Assembly: GCA_046295175.1 (NCBI GenBank)
Contig: JBKBNY010000004.1
Span: 1 to 64,000, forward strand
Reading direction: 5' to 3'
Length of the DNA: 64,000 nt
Origin: JALOLV01 sp046295175
GTDB taxonomy: Bacteria > Bacteroidota > Bacteroidia > Cytophagales > Spirosomataceae
Shown: positions 25,804 through 34,123 of the stretch, one piece after another
Layout: every line of letters starts with the position of its first letter
Position numbering within the stretch: position 1 is the first letter of the stretch
Made by a program: the position numbers and the translations under genes
The notes under the pieces: model-generated
The model's database searches: none
The model's input: only the letters and a program-made list of their open reading frames with translations
Told to the model about the DNA's origin: nothing

Positions 25804-27996
25804 TTATCGAATATACAACATTTCGCGGTATTTCACCAATGGCCAGTCTTCGTCATCAATGATAAGTTCGAGTTTATCAACATGGTAACGAATCGAATCA
25901 AAGAAGTCTTTTACCTCTGTTCCATAAAGTTTTGCTCTTTCTTCGACATCATCAATCGCATTGGCTTTCTTGCGAGCTTCGGTCATTGCATCGGTCAACT
26001 TAGTGATTTCTGCAACTCGCTCCGAAATTTCACGGATGATATTTATCACAGGTTCAGCTTCTTTTTCTAAGCCCATTTCTTTGAGTGACTTAGCCGTTTG
26101 AACTAAACTTGCTTGGTATTTGATTGCCGTAGAAACTACGTGATTCATTGCTAAATCACCAATTACACGAGATTCAATCTGAATTTTCTTGGTGTAATTT
26201 TCGAGTTCAATTTCGTAGCGGGCATGGATTTCTCTTTCGGTCAAAACACCCATTTTCTCGAATATTTCGATAAAATCTTTGCGTAAATACGCTTTCAATG
26301 CCTCTGGTGTACTTGCCACGTTCGATAGTCCACGGCGAGCCGCTTCTTCAGCCCATTCATCCGAATAACCATTGCCTTCAAAAAGAATACGTTTAGATTC
26401 TTTGATGTATTTTTTCAAAATCTTAACGATAACTTCTTCTTTTTTACCTTCATGAACCGCCATCTCGGCATCGTACTCTTCTCTGAATTTAATCAATTGA
26501 TTCGCAACAATTGTATTGAGAGCAATCATCGGTTGAGACGAATTTGCCGAACTACCAACTGCACGATATTCAAATTTATTACCCGTAAATGCAAATGGAG
26601 AAGTACGATTACGGTCAGTGTTATCGAGTAAAATTGAAGGTAACCGATTCAACCCTAATTTGATATATGCATTTTCACCTTTATCAATCGTTACTATTTC
26701 TTTGTTTTCGAGGTCTTCTAAAACTTTGGTTAATTGAGCTCCCATGAAGATTGAGATGATTGCTGGTGGAGCCTCGTTCGCTCCTAAACGGTGTTCGTTA
26801 CCTGCGGAGGCAATGGAAGCCCTTAACAAATCTGCATTATCATGAACAGCCTTCATAACATTCACCAAAAAAGTCACAAAACGAAGGCTTTCTTTTGGTT
26901 TGGTGCTTGGGCCGAGTAAGTTGACACCAGTATCTGTTCCCATCGACCAGTTGTTATGCTTACCACTACCGTTGATTCCTGCGAATGGTTTTTCGTGAAA
27001 TAGCACCTCAAAATTGTGTCTTTTGGCTACTTTACGCATTAAATCCATCAATAAAATATTGTGGTCGCAGGCCAAATTGACTTCTTCGAAGGTTGGTGCA
27101 ACTTCAAATTGAGCTGGTGCAACTTCATTGTGGCGTGTACGCACAGGAATACCCAAACGCATAGCCTCAAACTCAAAATCTACCATAAATGCATTGACAC
27201 GTGGCGGAATCGAACCGAAATAATGGTCTTCGAGTTGCTGTCCTTTGGCTGGATTATGCCCAAAAACTGTACGACCAGCCATAATCAAATCTGGACGGGC
27301 GTTGAATAAGGCCTTATCAACTAAAAAATATTCTTGCTCTGCCCCCAATGTAGCCGAAACTTTCTCAACATGACGGTCGAAGATAATTGCAACCTCAGTA
27401 GCAGCTTTGTCTAAAGCACTCAATGATTTCAATAAAGGTGTTTTTGAATCCAACAATTCACCAGTATAAGAAACAAAAACCGAAGGAATACAAAGTGTAC
27501 CAGTGCCAGCATCATTGAACATGATGAATGCAGGAGAAGTTGGGTCCCAGGCGGTATATCCACGAGCCTCGAATGTTGCACGAATCCCACCACTCGGAAA
27601 TGATGAAGCATCGGGTTCTTGCTGAACAAGTGCCGAGCCTTTGAATTTCTCAATGGCTTTGCCTTCCATCGTTATATCAAAGAATGCATCGTGTTTTTCA
27701 GCCGAGCCACCAGTCAATGGTTGAAACCAGTGTGTATAATGTGTAGCACCACGAGAAACCGCCCAAGCCTTCATAGCAGAAGCAACTTCATCGGCAATTT
27801 CACGGTCGATTTTATCACCACTTTTGATTGCATTTGTTACTTTCATGTACGCCTCTGGCGAGAGCATCGCACGCATTACTTCGTCATTGAAAGTATTTGA
27901 GCTAAAATATTCGGTAACTTTACCAGTCGGAATCTCAACTTTTACTGGTTGTCGGCTTTGGGCTTCTTCGACAGCTTTAAATCTTAATCGTGCCAT
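25804..27996 (-). CDS. glnN: Glutamine synthetase type III
   Basis: A 730-residue type III glutamine synthetase, the large form common in Bacteroidota and cyanobacteria; it makes glutamine from glutamate, ammonia and ATP. Characteristic parts are THYTHWFQPLTGGSAEKHD (about 80-100), EQEYFLVD, the catalytic NGSGKHNNWSMGTD and the AGNEHRLGANEAPPA loop. It is transcribed alone and ends at its own terminator. A second, unrelated-type glutamine synthetase lies 2.4 kb away on the other strand. Confidence 0.95.
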   Translation of the reverse strand: MARLRFKAVEEAQSRQPVKVEIPTGKVTEYFSSNTFNDEVMRAMLSPEAYMKVTNAIKSGDKIDREIADEVASAMKAWAVSRGATHYTHWFQPLTGGSAEKHDAFFDITMEGKAIEKFKGSALVQQEPDASSFPSGGIRATFEARGYTAWDPTSPAFIMFNDAGTGTLCIPSVFVSYTGELLDSKTPLLKSLSALDKAATEVAIIFDRHVEKVSATLGAEQEYFLVDKALFNARPDLIMAGRTVFGHNPAKGQQLEDHYFGSIPPRVNAFMVDFEFEAMRLGIPVRTRHNEVAPAQFEVAPTFEEVNLACDHNILLMDLMRKVAKRHNFEVLFHEKPFAGINGSGKHNNWSMGTDTGVNLLGPSTKPKESLRFVTFLVNVMKAVHDNADLLRASIASAGNEHRLGANEAPPAIISIFMGAQLTKVLEDLENKEIVTIDKGENAYIKLGLNRLPSILLDNTDRNRTSPFAFTGNKFEYRAVGSSANSSQPMIALNTIVANQLIKFREEYDAEMAVHEGKKEEVIVKILKKYIKESKRILFEGNGYSDEWAEEAARRGLSNVASTPEALKAYLRKDFIEIFEKMGVLTEREIHARYEIELENYTKKIQIESRVIGDLAMNHVVSTAIKYQASLVQTAKSLKEMGLEKEAEPVINIIREISERVAEITKLTDAMTEARKKANAIDDVEERAKLYGTEVKDFFDSIRYHVDKLELIIDDEDWPLVKYREMLYIR

Positions 27997-28042
27997 AATT
28001 TCTAAAAATTCATAAATTGAGTTTTATTGTACTAATGTTTCG

Positions 28043-28059
28043 ACAAATTAATAATTTGT
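28043..28059. promoter_or_regulatory. 17-bp palindrome in the glnN / LtaS-like divergent region
   Basis: ACAAATTA-A-TAATTTGT, a perfect 8-bp inverted repeat around one base, in the 123-base space between two divergent genes. It is placed as an operator would be, but it is AT-rich and could be fortuitous. Confidence 0.35.
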
Positions 28060-28119
28060 TGAACACTAAAGCAAACTTTCGGATATATTTGAAAAAAAAT
28101 TAGAATTTCCAATAGAATC

Positions 28120-29958
28120 ATGCGTGAACGCCTTTATTTTTTGCTACTTTATTACGGATTTTGGGTGATATTTTTTGTTGCTGCCCGAATCATTTTTTTA
28201 GGTTACCATATCGAAGACACCAAATTATTGACATTAGAAACCGTCTGGGGGATTTTCTGGAACGGAATCCGAATGGATTTTTCGATGGCGGGCTACCTCT
28301 CGATTATTCCATTTTTATTAGTTTGTTTTTCAAATTTTGTTAAAAAAAGTCGTCTCGAAAACTGGATATTTTCTTACACATTCGTTCTTGTTTTTATCAT
28401 TTCGCTCTTGATAGTTATTGATTTACAAGTATTTAACACTTGGGGATACCGAATTGATGCAACACCTCTTTATTATTTAAAATCTCCGAGAGAAGCTTGG
28501 GCTTCGGTGAGTTCATCACCTATTTTGCAATTAATCATCAGTTTTATATTATTGCTAATCGTTGCGTCATACATTGTTTACCGAGTAATCACCAAAAATA
28601 TCAATAGTTGGGTTTATACTCCCAATCGATACATGGTGCCATTGGTTTTGTTTATTACGGCTTCATTGATAATTCCTATCCGTGGAGGCTTTCAATTAGC
28701 ACCCATGAATCAAAGTACTGTTTACTTTTCAAATAATAATTTTGCCAATATCTCGGCAGTGAATGCTACTTGGAATTTCTTTGGTTCGCTTGTCAATGGA
28801 AATTATGATAAAGTAAATCCGTTTACGTACCTACCAAAAGAGGAATTGACAAATAACATCAAGGAGCTTTATAGCCGTTCAGGCAAAACAGAATTGGTTT
28901 TGAAAAAAGGTATTACCAAACCAAATGTCCTTTTGATTGTTTGGGAAAGTTTTACTCAAAAAGCTACAACAAAAACAATTAATGGAGTTGAAGTTACGCC
29001 AAATTTCAATCGCTTAAAGAAGGAAGGAATTTACTTCTCTAACTGCTTTGCGAGTGGAGATAGAACAGATAAAGGATTGCCAGCGATATTGAGTGGTTAC
29101 CCAGCACAGCCATTAAATTCAATCATTACAGAGCCAAATAAATCTGCAAAATTGCCTGTTTTAAGCAAAAATTTAGAAGAAAATGGTTACAGTACGTCAT
29201 TTTATTACGGTGGAGAATCAGAATTTGCAAATATAAAATCGTATTTATACGGTGCCAATTTTCAGCGAATTGTTACAAAAAATGATTTTGATAGTAAAGA
29301 TTGGAATTCAAAATGGGGGGCTCATGACCATATTGTTTATGACAGATTATTGAATGAACATGCAAACAAATCTCAGCCTTTTTTTACGACAATGCTCACA
29401 CTAAGCAGTCATGAACCATTTGAGGTACCAACTGAATCGAAAATTAATGGTGAAGATGTTACTTCTAAATTTTTGAATTCGATGAATTACGCTGACCAGT
29501 CACTCGGAGAATTTATCGAATCTGCCAAAAAACAGACTTGGTGGCAAAATACAATCGTTATCATCATTGCTGACCACGGGCATCGTGAGCCAGAAACTAA
29601 TTCAAAAACCGATGACTTTAGAATTCCGATGCTCTGGTTGGGTGGAGCTTTAGAAAAAAACAATTTGGAAGTAAATAAATATGTTTCACAAATTGATTTA
29701 GCCTCTACCCTACTTCAACAGATTGGGTTAAATAGTTATGCTTACAATTGGAGTAAAAATATTTTTGACCCGCAAACCAAGCAATGGGCATTCTTTAGTT
29801 TTAATAATGGATTTGGTTTTGTTGAACCTCAAAAAGAAATTGTATTTGATAATGTCGGCAAAAAAGTAATTGAACGAAAAGGAAACGTTGCTCCAAAAGA
29901 TATAGAACTTGGTAAATCTTTGATGCAACGTATGTATCAAGATTATTTGGATAAATAA
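28120..29958 (+). CDS. LtaS-like sulfatase-fold phosphoglycerol transferase
   Basis: A 612-residue protein with about five N-terminal membrane segments (residues 5-190) and an extracytoplasmic alkaline-phosphatase/sulfatase domain (about 265-530). Visible motifs are VLLIVWESF (metal-binding Glu), the nucleophile T316 in GDRTDKG, WGAHDH and ADHGH. This is the LtaS/MdoB/OpgB superfamily that transfers phosphoglycerol or phosphoethanolamine to polymers or glycans. In a Gram-negative host, modification of a periplasmic glucan or lipid is more likely than lipoteichoic acid synthesis. Confidence 0.88.
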   Translation: MRERLYFLLLYYGFWVIFFVAARIIFLGYHIEDTKLLTLETVWGIFWNGIRMDFSMAGYLSIIPFLLVCFSNFVKKSRLENWIFSYTFVLVFIISLLIVIDLQVFNTWGYRIDATPLYYLKSPREAWASVSSSPILQLIISFILLLIVASYIVYRVITKNINSWVYTPNRYMVPLVLFITASLIIPIRGGFQLAPMNQSTVYFSNNNFANISAVNATWNFFGSLVNGNYDKVNPFTYLPKEELTNNIKELYSRSGKTELVLKKGITKPNVLLIVWESFTQKATTKTINGVEVTPNFNRLKKEGIYFSNCFASGDRTDKGLPAILSGYPAQPLNSIITEPNKSAKLPVLSKNLEENGYSTSFYYGGESEFANIKSYLYGANFQRIVTKNDFDSKDWNSKWGAHDHIVYDRLLNEHANKSQPFFTTMLTLSSHEPFEVPTESKINGEDVTSKFLNSMNYADQSLGEFIESAKKQTWWQNTIVIIIADHGHREPETNSKTDDFRIPMLWLGGALEKNNLEVNKYVSQIDLASTLLQQIGLNSYAYNWSKNIFDPQTKQWAFFSFNNGFGFVEPQKEIVFDNVGKKVIERKGNVAPKDIELGKSLMQRMYQDYLDK

Positions 29959-29981
29959 GTTGAAGAATCAAATGAATTAAC

Positions 29982-30008
29982 AAGCCAATCGCCCAAAACG
30001 ATTGGCTT
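29982..30008 (+). terminator. Intrinsic terminator of the LtaS-like gene
   Basis: Perfect 10-bp stem AAGCCAATCG / CGATTGGCTT, 7-nt loop, then TTATTTT. Confidence 0.85.
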
Positions 30009-30312
30009 TTATTTTAAATTAACACATTGCACATATAAATTAAATCATATTCAAGAAATATAAAAAAAATTCAAATTAAGGTTTTAAATTACAATAATAT
30101 CAGAAGTAAATATTAAAATTTACAAAAAATAGGATTGAAAATTGAGTTGAAATTACATTATATTTACAAATTCATGTAAAACACGAATAAATTCAATAAG
30201 TACAATTCTACAAAATCTAACCATTTCTATATTTTATTGTATTTTTTAAAGAATTTAAAACTTTTTAGCAAAATTTTTACCATTGGCAGAATATTGTATT
30301 GTTTTTTGATTA

Positions 30313-30320
30313 TATATTTG
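30313..30320 (+). promoter_or_regulatory. Putative GSII promoter, -7 box
   Basis: TATATTTG, exact TAnnTTTG match, 48 bases before the ATG. A TTG at 30294-30296 is 16 bases upstream. Confidence 0.45.
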
Positions 30321-30368
30321 TAACATATTCTTTGATTAAAAACCAAGACATCTTAAAAAATTACAACA

Positions 30369-31400
30369 ATGGCAGATAAGTTAGCTAAATTAGAGTACAT
30401 TTGGCTTGATGGCTACAAACCAACTCAAAGCCTTCGCAGCAAAACCAAAATAGAGAAAAATTTCAGTGGTAAATTAGAAGATTGCGACATGTGGTCTTTT
30501 GATGGTTCTTCAACTGAGCAAGCTCCAGGTGGTTCATCTGATTGTCAATTGAAACCAGTTTTCATTTGCCCTGACCCAGACCGCTCTAAATTGGGAACTC
30601 CTGCTTATTTGGTAATGTGTGAAGTGTTGGATGCTAATGGCAATCCACATGAATCAAACGGTCGTGCAACTATCGAAGACGACGACAATGATTTCTGGTT
30701 TGGTTTTGAACAAGAGTATTTCTTGTACGATTTAGACACTAATCTTCCATTAGGATTCCCAACAAATGGTTATCCACGTCCACAAGGACCATACTATTGC
30801 TCAGTTGGTGCTAAAAATGCTTACGGACGTCACATCATTGAAGAACACCTTGAAATTTGCTTGCAAGCTGGTCTTAACGTTGAAGGTATCAATGCTGAGG
30901 TAGCTGCTGGTCAGTGGGAATTCCAAATTTTCGCTAAAGGTGCTAAAGAAGCAGGTGACCAAATTTGGGTAGCTCGTTATTTATTGGAAAGAATTGGCGA
31001 AAAATATGGTGTTTGGATTAACTGGCACTGCAAGCCACTCGGCGATACTGACTGGAATGGCTCTGGTATGCACGCGAACTTCTCAAACACAGCATTGAGA
31101 ACAGCAGGTAAAAAAGAAACTTACGATAAAATCTGCCAAGCGTTTGCTCCAGTTGTTGCAGAACACATCGCAGTTTATGGTGCTGATAACCACCTACGCC
31201 TTACAGGTAAACACGAAACACAATCAATTGATAAATTCTCTTATGGTGTTTCTGACCGTGGTGCTTCAATCCGTATTCCAATCGCTGCTGTTCAGAAAGG
31301 ATGGAAAGGATGGTTGGAAGACCGTCGTCCAAACTCAGCCGCAGACCCATACAAAGTTGCAGCTCGTATCATCAAGACTGTTAAAACAGCCGAGGTTTAA
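30369..31400 (+). CDS. glnII: Glutamine synthetase type II (eukaryote-like)
   Basis: A 343-residue glutamine synthetase of the short beta-grasp type II found in eukaryotes, rhizobia, actinomycetes and some Bacteroidota. Motifs: YIWLDGY (about 10-16), the WSFDGSSTEQAPGG loop (about 42-55), FGFEQEYF, GINAEVAAGQWEFQ, and NGSGMHANFSN. It belongs to a different type from GSIII at 25804-27996. It has its own promoter and terminator. Codon use appears more regular than in its neighbours, consistent with high expression. Confidence 0.94.
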   Translation: MADKLAKLEYIWLDGYKPTQSLRSKTKIEKNFSGKLEDCDMWSFDGSSTEQAPGGSSDCQLKPVFICPDPDRSKLGTPAYLVMCEVLDANGNPHESNGRATIEDDDNDFWFGFEQEYFLYDLDTNLPLGFPTNGYPRPQGPYYCSVGAKNAYGRHIIEEHLEICLQAGLNVEGINAEVAAGQWEFQIFAKGAKEAGDQIWVARYLLERIGEKYGVWINWHCKPLGDTDWNGSGMHANFSNTALRTAGKKETYDKICQAFAPVVAEHIAVYGADNHLRLTGKHETQSIDKFSYGVSDRGASIRIPIAAVQKGWKGWLEDRRPNSAADPYKVAARIIKTVKTAEV

Positions 31401-31405
31401 TATAA

Positions 31406-31433
31406 AAACCCCTCCGGTAATTCGGAGGGGTTT
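31406..31433 (+). terminator. Intrinsic terminator of GSII
   Basis: Perfect 11-bp GC-rich stem AAACCCCTCCG / CGGAGGGGTTT with a 6-nt loop, six bases past the stop codon, followed by TAATTTTA. Confidence 0.9.
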
Positions 31434-31459
31434 AATTTTATCGGATTACATGAAAAAAT

Positions 31460-31503
31460 GTTCATATATTGAACTAATTTAATAATTTAAAAGTTCATTG
31501 AAC
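31460..31503. promoter_or_regulatory. Tandem GTTCA...TGAAC palindromes upstream of the rhodanese gene
   Basis: Two sites share the same half-sites: GTTCA-TATAT-TGAAC (31460-31474) and GTTCA-T-TGAAC (31493-31503). Their centres are 31 bases apart, close to three helical turns. They lie between the GSII terminator and the rhodanese ATG, with the second 22 bases before the ATG. No TAnnTTTG box is evident here. Confidence 0.5.
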
Positions 31504-31524
31504 ATAACTTAATAAAATTTAACT

Positions 31525-31830
31525 ATGCTTAATTTATTCAAAAACCTATTTGGAGGTACAAACACAGAAGAAATAAAAGAAGTAATTGCCAACGGCGGAG
31601 TAATTATTGATGTTCGCTCGGCGGGGGAATTTGCTGGCGGACACGCCAAAGGTGCAAAAAACATACCGCTTGACCAGCTACAAAGCAATATCGCTAAAAT
31701 AAAAGCATTCAAAAAGCCGATTGTAGTTTGCTGTGCTTCGGGAATGAGAAGTGCAAGAGCAAAATCAATTCTCGCTAATCAAGGAATCGAACAAGTTTAT
31801 GATGCAGGTGGCTGGGCTAATTTGAGATAA
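31525..31830 (+). CDS. Rhodanese-like domain protein
   Basis: A 101-residue single-domain rhodanese without a signal peptide. It has the IIDVRSAGEFAGGH motif (about 27-40), KGAKNIPL, and the active-site loop with C70 in CASGMR, followed by GGWANL. Such proteins carry sulfane sulfur in thiosulfate or persulfide metabolism. Two palindromes upstream suggest specific regulation. Its last 14 bases overlap the end of the convergent membrane protein gene. Confidence 0.9.
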   Translation: MLNLFKNLFGGTNTEEIKEVIANGGVIIDVRSAGEFAGGHAKGAKNIPLDQLQSNIAKIKAFKKPIVVCCASGMRSARAKSILANQGIEQVYDAGGWANLR

Positions 31831-32593
31831 TTCGTTTAACAAAATACCTCATCAGAAGATTGATAATTACATTAACAATTAATCCAATCGAAAAGGAAAC
31901 TGGAATCGAAAATTGAGGTAAAAGTTGGGCTTGCAAATACAAAAAAGTTGCAAAACCAGCAAAGCCAGAGAGCATTCCTCTCATTATTATCGAAGTTCCA
32001 TAAGCTCCTTGAGTGTAGTGTGTAAATGCCGCCAAGATAGCAGTCATTATCGGAAAAGGGGTCAAAATTCCGCTCCAAGTTGGCCCTAAAATATCTGCCA
32101 AATACGTAATTGAGACAACGAAAAGAGTCGCGATAATCATTCTGAGGTATATATCATATTTAAGAATTTTTGTGTGACTCTTTTGTTTTTCAAACTTTGG
32201 AAAAATAATAATAGTTAAAATAATTAGGACTATCGTTATTATAAACCATCTCGAAAGGCTAAATAAATCGTCAAAAATATTTAATATCAAAGAAGTAGTT
32301 GCAAATGCCAAGTATGCCAAAGTCAAACTAATATACCATTTATTTTTTTCGCATGAATGAATGTAAGCCAAACAAAAACCAAGAACACCTATTGTTCCAA
32401 TCATTACACCTTTAATACTATTTACTGTAAAATCCACCCCTTGTTCGAGTGTAAAAAATAGAACAATTGGCCCGGCAATCCAAGGCAAACTGGCAATCAT
32501 CCCTCCTACCAAATTTCCCCATTTTTTACTGACTAATGTAACTCCGCCAATCACCAATGGCATCAAAATCAACTTAATTATAAAACTATTCAT
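31817..32593 (-). CDS. Integral membrane protein of unknown function
   Basis: A 258-residue protein with about eight hydrophobic segments. The N-terminal part has WGNLVGGMIASLPWIAGPI, and a similar pattern returns in the second half (LGPTWSGILTPFPIMTAIL), suggesting an internal duplication like that of small transporters. I do not recognise a named family. It converges on the rhodanese gene with a 14-base overlap and diverges from mtaB. Confidence 0.75.
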   Translation of the reverse strand: MNSFIIKLILMPLVIGGVTLVSKKWGNLVGGMIASLPWIAGPIVLFFTLEQGVDFTVNSIKGVMIGTIGVLGFCLAYIHSCEKNKWYISLTLAYLAFATTSLILNIFDDLFSLSRWFIITIVLIILTIIIFPKFEKQKSHTKILKYDIYLRMIIATLFVVSITYLADILGPTWSGILTPFPIMTAILAAFTHYTQGAYGTSIIMRGMLSGFAGFATFLYLQAQLLPQFSIPVSFSIGLIVNVIINLLMRYFVKRIISN

Positions 32594-32616
32594 AATTGCA
32601 ATTACGCAACAAAAAC

Positions 32617-32645
32617 TTGTTACAACAAATAAATTCGTAACTTTG
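32617..32645 (+). promoter_or_regulatory. Putative mtaB promoter
   Basis: TTG (32617-32619), 18-base spacer, TAACTTTG (32638-32645). One of the best matches to the Bacteroidota consensus in the window; the ATG is 19 bases downstream. Confidence 0.6.
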
Positions 32646-32664
32646 CAGTGAAAATCAGTCGTTT

Positions 32665-33993
32665 ATGAAAAAAGTAGCTTTTTATACATTAGGTTGTAAA
32701 TTGAATTATTCTGAAACCTCAACAATTGGAAGGATGTTTGAGTCGAAAGGGTATCAGAAAGTAGAATTTAATGAAAATCCAGATATTTTTATTATCAATA
32801 CCTGTTCGGTTACTGAAAATGCCGATAAAAAATGCCGTAAAATCGTAAAAGAAGCCAATAAAATAAATCCCGATGGTTATGTTGCGATTATTGGTTGTTA
32901 TGCCCAGCTAAAACCACAAGAAATATCAGAAATTGAGGGTGTTGATGCAGTTTTGGGAGCAGCAGAAAAATTCAGATTAGTGGATTTATTGGGAGATTTT
33001 GTAAAAGAACCACGTGCAAAAGACGAGTCGGCAAAGGTTTATAATTCAAATATTGAAGAGGTAGTAGAATACCATACTTCATACTCTCTAAACGACCGTA
33101 CTCGAACTTTTCTCAAAGTTCAGGATGGATGCGATTACCCATGTGCTTACTGCACAATTCCATTGGCACGAGGAGCAAGTAGAAGTGATACTATAGAGAA
33201 TGTGGTGAGGGCTGCTCAAGAAATAGCAGCGAGCGGGGTCAAAGAAATTGTTTTGACAGGTGTAAATATCGGAGATTTTCGCCCGAAAGATTCTAAAGAT
33301 ACCTTTCTTGATTTGATAAAAGCACTCGATGAAGTCGATGGAATCGAACGATTCAGAATTTCATCTATCGAACCAAATTTGCTCAAAGATGAAATAATTG
33401 AATTTGTAGCCAATTCAAAAAGATTTGTACCTCATTTTCATATTCCGCTACAATCAGGAAGCAATAAAGTTTTGGGATTGATGAAACGCCGTTATCGTCG
33501 TGAATTGTATGCTGATAGGGTTGCCAAAATTAAAGAGTTAATGCCAGATTGTTGTATTGGAGTCGATGTAATTGTTGGTCATCCTGGTGAAACCGAAGAA
33601 GAGTTTTTAGAAACCTACAATTTTATCAACCAACTCAATATCAGCTACTTACACGTATTTACGTATTCTGAAAGACCAAATACTGAGGCTTTGAATATCA
33701 AGCCAGTTGTTCCACAAAATAAACGTGCTGAGCGGTCTAAAATGTTACATATTTTATCCGATAAAAAACGTAGGGCATTTTATGAAGAGCAACTTGGAAA
33801 AGAATTTACAGTCTTATTTGAAGAGGATATCGAAAATGGCAAAATGCATGGTTTTACTGAAAATTATGTAAGAGTTTCAGCAAAATACGACCCGATTCTG
33901 ATAAACGAAACCAAAAAAGTGAAACTAAACGAAATCAATGAGTTTGGAACTGTCGAAGTTGTTGAAGTAGAAGAATATGAATTGGCTCATTAA
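32665..33993 (+). CDS. mtaB: tRNA t6A37 methylthiotransferase MtaB
   Basis: A 442-residue radical SAM methylthiotransferase that converts t6A37 to ms2t6A37 in tRNA. The N-terminal UPF0004 domain has cluster cysteines C11 (TLGCKLN), C47 (INTCSVT) and C78 (IIGCYAQL). The radical SAM motif is C156, C160 and C163 (GCDYPCAYC). The C-terminal TRAM-like end covers about residues 375-440. TLGCKLNYSE distinguishes MtaB from MiaB and RimO. Monocistronic, with a good promoter and terminator. Confidence 0.94.
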   Translation: MKKVAFYTLGCKLNYSETSTIGRMFESKGYQKVEFNENPDIFIINTCSVTENADKKCRKIVKEANKINPDGYVAIIGCYAQLKPQEISEIEGVDAVLGAAEKFRLVDLLGDFVKEPRAKDESAKVYNSNIEEVVEYHTSYSLNDRTRTFLKVQDGCDYPCAYCTIPLARGASRSDTIENVVRAAQEIAASGVKEIVLTGVNIGDFRPKDSKDTFLDLIKALDEVDGIERFRISSIEPNLLKDEIIEFVANSKRFVPHFHIPLQSGSNKVLGLMKRRYRRELYADRVAKIKELMPDCCIGVDVIVGHPGETEEEFLETYNFINQLNISYLHVFTYSERPNTEALNIKPVVPQNKRAERSKMLHILSDKKRRAFYEEQLGKEFTVLFEEDIENGKMHGFTENYVRVSAKYDPILINETKKVKLNEINEFGTVEVVEVEEYELAH

Positions 33994-34016
33994 TAATTAT
34001 TATAAAGTCTTTTTTG

Positions 34017-34043
34017 AAAGCTGTGCCAGTTTGGTACGGCTTT
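34017..34043 (+). terminator. Intrinsic terminator of mtaB
   Basis: An 11-bp stem AAAGCTGTGCC / GGTACGGCTTT with two G-U pairs, a 5-nt loop and a T6 run. Confidence 0.75.
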
Positions 34044-34071
34044 TTTAATTCAGAATTGGTCAAAATACTAC

Positions 34072-34102
34072 TTGAAACAACAAACGAGACATTTTACTTT
34101 TG
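34072..34102 (+). promoter_or_regulatory. Putative promoter of the heparinase-like gene
   Basis: TTG (34072-34074), 20-base spacer, TACTTTTG (34095-34102), 21 bases before the ATG. Confidence 0.55.
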
Positions 34103-34123
34103 ACATAACAATTAACCTTAATT

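Larger units (their letters stand above)
29959..30368. other. 410-base AT-rich intergenic region upstream of GSII
   Basis: The left end holds the terminator of the LtaS-like gene (29982-30008) and the right end the GSII promoter box (30313-30320). The middle 300 bases are very AT-rich, with no open frame, tRNA or convincing repeat. Regulatory binding sites are possible but I cannot point to one. Confidence 0.6.

Noticed and set aside
30286..30312. Sigma-54-type promoter for GSII around TTGGCAG
   Set aside because: The spacing to the following TTG is one base short and the GC at -12 is absent; the TATATTTG box explains the promoter better.
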